From Gammaproteobacteria bacterium (GTDB taxonomy: Bacteria > Pseudomonadota > Gammaproteobacteria > Thiohalobacterales > Thiohalobacteraceae), in the NCBI GenBank assembly GCA_019911805.1, contig JAIOJV010000077.1:1-64000 (forward strand): a DNA stretch of 64,000 bases, in the 5' to 3' direction. Of this stretch, positions 60,386 to 64,000 are shown piece by piece. Positions within the stretch are counted from its first letter, which is position 1. Each line of letters starts with the position of its first letter. Position numbers and translations under genes: made by a program. Under the pieces are notes generated by a model that worked only from the letters and a program-made list of their open reading frames with translations, did no database searches and was not told the origin of the DNA.

Positions 60386-61410
60386 GGGGGCAGCGGTTTC
60401 TGTCGCTTGGCTTGGCCGCGTTACTGTTGATGCCAGTTGCCGGCAGGGCGGGTTCTATCACTACGCCAGAGATCGTGGCCAAGACCACGGCCGCGGCATT
60501 GTCGTGCATGCAGTGGATGCCCATCGGCACCTGTTTCTGGCTGCGGTGTACACCGTTTGGTTGCAGTGTCAGAACCTCTCTCAAGGTCGGGCATTACAAC
60601 TCGGATCTGGTTGTTAGTAGCTACAACGAATTGGGTGGCAACCCCTGGACAGAGATTCGAGCGACCCTGGGTCTCGCCCAGAAGACGGCGGCCACGGGAT
60701 TGCTCGGTTCGCTGCTGCCAGTTCCCATCGACAGCGCCGGCAACCGCACCGAAGGGACATCCGGTAATCGCGATCACAAGAACATGATCTTCCGCGAGAC
60801 GGATGCCATCGGCCATCCGCTCAGTTCTCTCTCCGGTATCGTCGCCGGTGTGGGCATGTTGTGCGAGACGGAGACGACGTCCTTCATGCCGTATTTCCAG
60901 TCCGGCCTTGATGCCCTGTCCTGGCGTCAGGAAGTGCCAGAGATTTTCTACCCTGCGAGTTTCATTCCGGGGCTGCGTGAGATTGGCACCTGGCCGTTGC
61001 AGACCTGGGGTGGGGTGTATCCGCGTACCGGCTGGACCACGCAGGCCGAAGAGCCCAAGGCCGCGGCGATCAACGCGCAGCGGGCGGGGGACATCGTGAC
61101 CCGCACGGGGCAACCGCATGTGTACGTTTCGGTCACCGCCTCGTCGTCATCGAGCCAGCGGGTGTGGTCGCCCGGCCCGCTGATGGAGAAAGACCGCCGC
61201 ACCGGCACCTGGCAGATGCTGGTGCCGCGTACCGAGACGAGCTGTGATGTGTTCGGTACCAATGACCTGGCGACCCTGACGGGCTGGGGTGGTGGCAAGG
61301 TCGATAGCGAGGGCGACTATGTCTGGAATCTCTGGCGTCCCTACAAATGCTGTCAGCGGCGCGGCCAGTGGTTCCTGTTCGATATCGACTGGATTTCCTA
61401 CCCGCCATGA
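60382..61410 (+). CDS. ICE protein TIGR03756 (TraU-like)
   Basis: A 342-residue exported protein of the TIGR03756 (TraU) type. A signal peptide (LAALLLMPVAGRAG) is followed by conserved Cys blocks CMQWMPIGTCFWLRCTPFGC and, later, LWRPYKCCQRRGQWFLFDID. Many Cys pairs indicate disulfides. It corresponds to TraU, which is needed for mating-pair stabilisation or DNA transfer. Confidence 0.9.
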   Translation: MRGQRFLSLGLAALLLMPVAGRAGSITTPEIVAKTTAAALSCMQWMPIGTCFWLRCTPFGCSVRTSLKVGHYNSDLVVSSYNELGGNPWTEIRATLGLAQKTAATGLLGSLLPVPIDSAGNRTEGTSGNRDHKNMIFRETDAIGHPLSSLSGIVAGVGMLCETETTSFMPYFQSGLDALSWRQEVPEIFYPASFIPGLREIGTWPLQTWGGVYPRTGWTTQAEEPKAAAINAQRAGDIVTRTGQPHVYVSVTASSSSSQRVWSPGPLMEKDRRTGTWQMLVPRTETSCDVFGTNDLATLTGWGGGKVDSEGDYVWNLWRPYKCCQRRGQWFLFDIDWISYPP

Positions 61411-61430
61411 GACACAAGCAAGGATACCCA

Positions 61431-62792
61431 ATGGCCACGACCCATCGATCCACACGGATCATTTCACGCAAGGCATGTGCGTCACTGCTGATCGTCCTGT
61501 CTGTATGGAACAGCGTCTACGCCGCCAAGGCGCCGACGGAAGACAGCCTGTGGTATTACGAGATCGGTGGCGCGGAGCCGGTATCGGTGCCGGCCAATCC
61601 CTCGGTGGTCTCGGTCACCCTGGGTGGCTCGGCGCAGCTCGGACTCGGTTACAGTTGCGGCAAGTTCGATCCCGTGGCGGCGGTCACCAATACGCTGAAT
61701 GACATCAGTTCCGGTGTCGACAATATGCTGAACGCCATGACCGCCGCGGCGAGTGCCGCTATCGCGTCCCTACCGGCGCTCATCCTGCAACGGGCCAACC
61801 CCGGACTCTATGACATGTTCCAGAATGCGCTGCTCAAGGCCGAAGAGACCATGCAGCTTGCCACCAAGTCCTGCGAACAGATGGAGGCCGAGATCGCCCA
61901 GGGCAAGAATCCCTATGCCGATCTCATCACCTTATCCAAAGGCAACGACTGGAAACTACAGATGGGCGTCGGTGGCAATGATGCCGTGACCGCAAAGGAT
62001 GCGGTTGAGACATCGAATGGTGACAACGGTGTGCCATGGATCGGTGGCCAGGCTGGTGGTTCAGGTCAGCCGCTTCTGGAGTTCACCGGCGATATCGTCA
62101 AGGCCGGTTACAACCTCAACATGAACCGGCCCGTCACGGCGGTGGGACCGGTGCCGCCGGCATCGGCAACCCGGCTGTCCGAGGTCTGGGCCACACCCGC
62201 CGATGCCAGAGACTGGGTGGTGGACGTAGTCGGCGAGAACATCGTCACCACCTGTGACACCTGCCGCAAGGACAGTATTCCCGGCACCGGTCTGTTGCCA
62301 AAACTCTATCAAGAGTCGAGCACGGTGACGGTGGAGATTCAGAACCTGGTCAGTGGTGCGACGCCGCCGACGCTGGCAAACCTGGAGAACATCACCGCGC
62401 CTGGGGTGGCCATCACGCGCCAGGTCATCGAAGCAATTCGGGAGATGCCAGCCTCCGAGCAGGGCCTGATCATGGGCCGGCTGGTCTCGGAGATCAGTAC
62501 CGCGCGCACGGTGGAAAAGGCCCTGTTCGCCCGCCGGCTCTTACTCACGGGCCGGCAGGTGCCGGAGGTCTATGCCACCGAGGTGGCCCGCGAGCATGCC
62601 GACACCTCCATCGCTGAACTGGACAAGGAAATCGAGAACCTTCTGTTCGAGACCCGGGTGCGCAAGGAAGTGGTCTCCGACACCGTGAGCATGTTGCTCA
62701 AGCGCGCAGCGGCACGACGCCAGTCGTCCTTGAACACACCTACCGTACCGACGATCGATCCCAGGCCTTTGACCAATGGCCGCGTCCCGTAA
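61431..62792 (+). CDS. ICE protein TIGR03755 (PFL_4711)
   Basis: A 453-residue exported protein of the TIGR03755 type, with a signal (LLIVLSVWNSVYAAKAP), a Cys-containing GYSCGKFDPVAAVTNTLNDI block, and a long helical C-terminal half. It is TraN/TraH-like in order and probably periplasmic or outer-membrane associated. ATG 61431 follows AAGGA; ATG 61407 overlaps the TraU-like stop and is the alternative. Confidence 0.86.
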   Translation: MATTHRSTRIISRKACASLLIVLSVWNSVYAAKAPTEDSLWYYEIGGAEPVSVPANPSVVSVTLGGSAQLGLGYSCGKFDPVAAVTNTLNDISSGVDNMLNAMTAAASAAIASLPALILQRANPGLYDMFQNALLKAEETMQLATKSCEQMEAEIAQGKNPYADLITLSKGNDWKLQMGVGGNDAVTAKDAVETSNGDNGVPWIGGQAGGSGQPLLEFTGDIVKAGYNLNMNRPVTAVGPVPPASATRLSEVWATPADARDWVVDVVGENIVTTCDTCRKDSIPGTGLLPKLYQESSTVTVEIQNLVSGATPPTLANLENITAPGVAITRQVIEAIREMPASEQGLIMGRLVSEISTARTVEKALFARRLLLTGRQVPEVYATEVAREHADTSIAELDKEIENLLFETRVRKEVVSDTVSMLLKRAAARRQSSLNTPTVPTIDPRPLTNGRVP

Positions 62793-63159
62793 CCGGTTAG
62801 CGATGCGCAGACGCTGGTTCGTAATGCTGACATTGTTGGCATTCGGGTTGGCGTTGGGCATTGGTGCCTTTCTTTGGCACTCGGTGCAAACCTCGTCCGT
62901 CGGTGTAATCCAGACCCGGATCGACGTGTTGAAGCCCGTGTTGACCACGATCCGATTTCTGCTGATCGGCATGGTGGCACTGTCATGGCCAGCGTTGATC
63001 CAAGGCCTCCATCGATGGGGCCGTGTTGATGAAGCGGGGGCGGCACGCTTGCTGTCGCTGCGTTGGCGGATCGTAACCTGGCTGGTCGTAATCGAACTGA
63101 TGCTTGGACAGAATCTTCTGGGCCGATTTATGGCTGCATTGCAGGGAGCCGGTGCATGA
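62776..63159 (+). CDS. Small membrane protein before TraG
   Basis: A 127-residue protein with three membrane helices (RRWFVMLTLLAFGLALGIGA, TIRFLLIGMVALSWPAL, and IVTWLVVIELMLGQNLLG). It overlaps the TIGR03755 gene by 17 bp and the TraG start by 4 bp. Similar small membrane proteins precede traG in PFGI-1-like ICEs. Function unknown. Confidence 0.72.
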   Translation: MAASRNRLAMRRRWFVMLTLLAFGLALGIGAFLWHSVQTSSVGVIQTRIDVLKPVLTTIRFLLIGMVALSWPALIQGLHRWGRVDEAGAARLLSLRWRIVTWLVVIELMLGQNLLGRFMAALQGAGA

Positions 63160-64000
63160 CCGTCGACAGCTATCTGGAACTGTTTACTACTTTGTTCGGC
63201 TGGGCCTTCTACGGCATTCTTTGGGATGTGCTGGTGGGAACGGGCATCGTGTTCCTGCCCTTTCTCGGTATCCTCATCGACAACTGGCGGGAGCCGGCCG
63301 AAGGCGGCGAGTTCGGCACCGTCACCGGGTTGTCGCTGCGCCGTATGGAGATGGAAATTTTCATCGCGTTGTTGGTCGTTGTTCTGGCCGGGCAGCCGGC
63401 CGCGCTAACGCCGTTGAACGCCGGCACGCTCAGTTACATACCGCCGCCGACCTTGATCGACCCCACACCCACCACGGCGACCGTCGCCGCCTCTCAGAGT
63501 ACCTACGGCACAACCGGGTTTACGGGTTCGCCGGCAACGGTGAACATCCCAGTGTGGTGGTATGCGGTGCTGGCCATGACATCAGGTCTGAACCATGCGG
63601 TAGTCGAAGGGCTGCCCTCTGCAGCGGACATGCGTACCTATGAACAACAGGCCCGTCTGGCCACCATTGCGGATCCGCGTCTGCGACAGGAAGTCAGTGA
63701 TTTTTTCAGTCAGTGTTACATCCCGGCGCGCTCGAAATACCAGGCCGAGCGGCCGGCAACGGCTGCGGTCAACGCTCTGTTGGGTACCTACGGGCCGGAC
63801 GATCCCGACTGGATGGGATCACATGTCTATCGCGACACACCAGGTTATTACGACACCCTACGACCAGCCATGCAGGTCTCAGGCTGGACCTACAATGCGG
63901 CGCGCGACACGGAATACGATCTGGCCGCTCCACCCACCTGGGGCAAGCCCTACTGCAAACAATGGTGGGAAGACGGCTCGATTGGTCTAAGAGAAAAGCT
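63156..64000 (+). CDS. traG: TraG-like transfer protein, 3' part outside window
   Basis: The first 281 codons of a membrane protein (MTVDSYLELFTTLFGWAFYG and on) with several helices (ILWDVLVGTGIVFLPFLGI, IFIALLVVVLAGQPAAL) and a TraG N-terminal-like region including FFSQCYIPARSKYQ. The frame is open to the right edge. TraG has roles in pilus assembly and entry exclusion in F-like systems. The ATG overlaps the previous stop by one base group (ATGA). Confidence 0.82.
   Translation, partial: MTVDSYLELFTTLFGWAFYGILWDVLVGTGIVFLPFLGILIDNWREPAEGGEFGTVTGLSLRRMEMEIFIALLVVVLAGQPAALTPLNAGTLSYIPPPTLIDPTPTTATVAASQSTYGTTGFTGSPATVNIPVWWYAVLAMTSGLNHAVVEGLPSAADMRTYEQQARLATIADPRLRQEVSDFFSQCYIPARSKYQAERPATAAVNALLGTYGPDDPDWMGSHVYRDTPGYYDTLRPAMQVSGWTYNAARDTEYDLAAPPTWGKPYCKQWWEDGSIGLREK

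Overview
The window looks like a GC-rich gammaproteobacterial chromosome: guaB-guaA with xseA beside them, a Fur-type site, NhaD, and dispersed palindromic repeats. A sulfur-oxidising or halotolerant Chromatiales-like host is only a guess. From about 14.72 kb a large integrative and conjugative element (ICE) begins, inserted at the 3' end of guaA, and it runs past the right edge.

Chromosome (1-14721): a cut-off membrane protein, an iron permease (cytochrome c-FTR1 fusion) under a probable Fur box, a DUF4382 lipoprotein, the NhaD Na+/H+ antiporter, a two-component system, a universal stress protein, an M23 peptidase, xseA, guaB and guaA. Several families of palindromic or tandem repeats lie between these genes and were not seen in the ICE.

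ICE left end (14.7-21.3 kb): tyrosine integrase, AlpA-type regulator, a CI/LexA-like repressor divergent from a Cro-like protein with shared operators, ParB-like protein, a DUF2857 protein and an STY4528-type protein. Cargo 1 (21.4-24.1 kb) is an electrophile-stress operon read leftward (ene-reductase, TetR regulator, YciI, 3-methyladenine glycosylase) with two matching operators. The backbone resumes with a TIGR03761 protein, an actin-like ParM pair, a DUF3577 SSB-like protein, RadC and a DUF6573 protein; three of these have structured leaders. Cargo 2 (28.6-37.7 kb) is a heavy-metal block (CzcI-like, CzcC, CzcB, CzcA, lipoprotein, CadA/ZntA P-type ATPase). A 15-bp palindrome (GGTTACAGTGTAACC) sits at both edges of cargo 1 and at the right edge of cargo 2, with a degenerate copy near its left edge.

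Conjugation region (38.3-64 kb): a long structured leader, a second recombinase (Integrase_1 type), PilL-like protein, TIGR03759, lytic transglycosylase, TIGR03765, coupling protein TraD and TIGR03747. After a HipB-HipA-TOPRIM insert come the RAQPRD to TraC type IV secretion genes (TIGR03758, 03745, 03750, 03746, 03749, 03752, 03751, TraC), then a second insert, then TIGR03757, 03756, 03755, a small membrane protein and the start of TraG. No relaxase, topoisomerase or helicase gene was seen, so these presumably lie to the right or are supplied otherwise.

The most interesting region is the second insert (57.2-59.7 kb), inside the secretion operon: an XRE repressor and ImmA/IrrE-type metallopeptidase, divergent from a YjzC-like peptide and a protein with the landmarks of a ubiquitin-conjugating (E2/UBC) fold plus a SEC-C zinc motif. 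Two identical GTTGTC-N6-GACAAC operators lie between the two arms. The N-terminal part of the E2-like gene overlaps, in another frame, a short ORF that may be the remnant of another gene. The HipBA-TOPRIM insert is a second candidate defence cassette.
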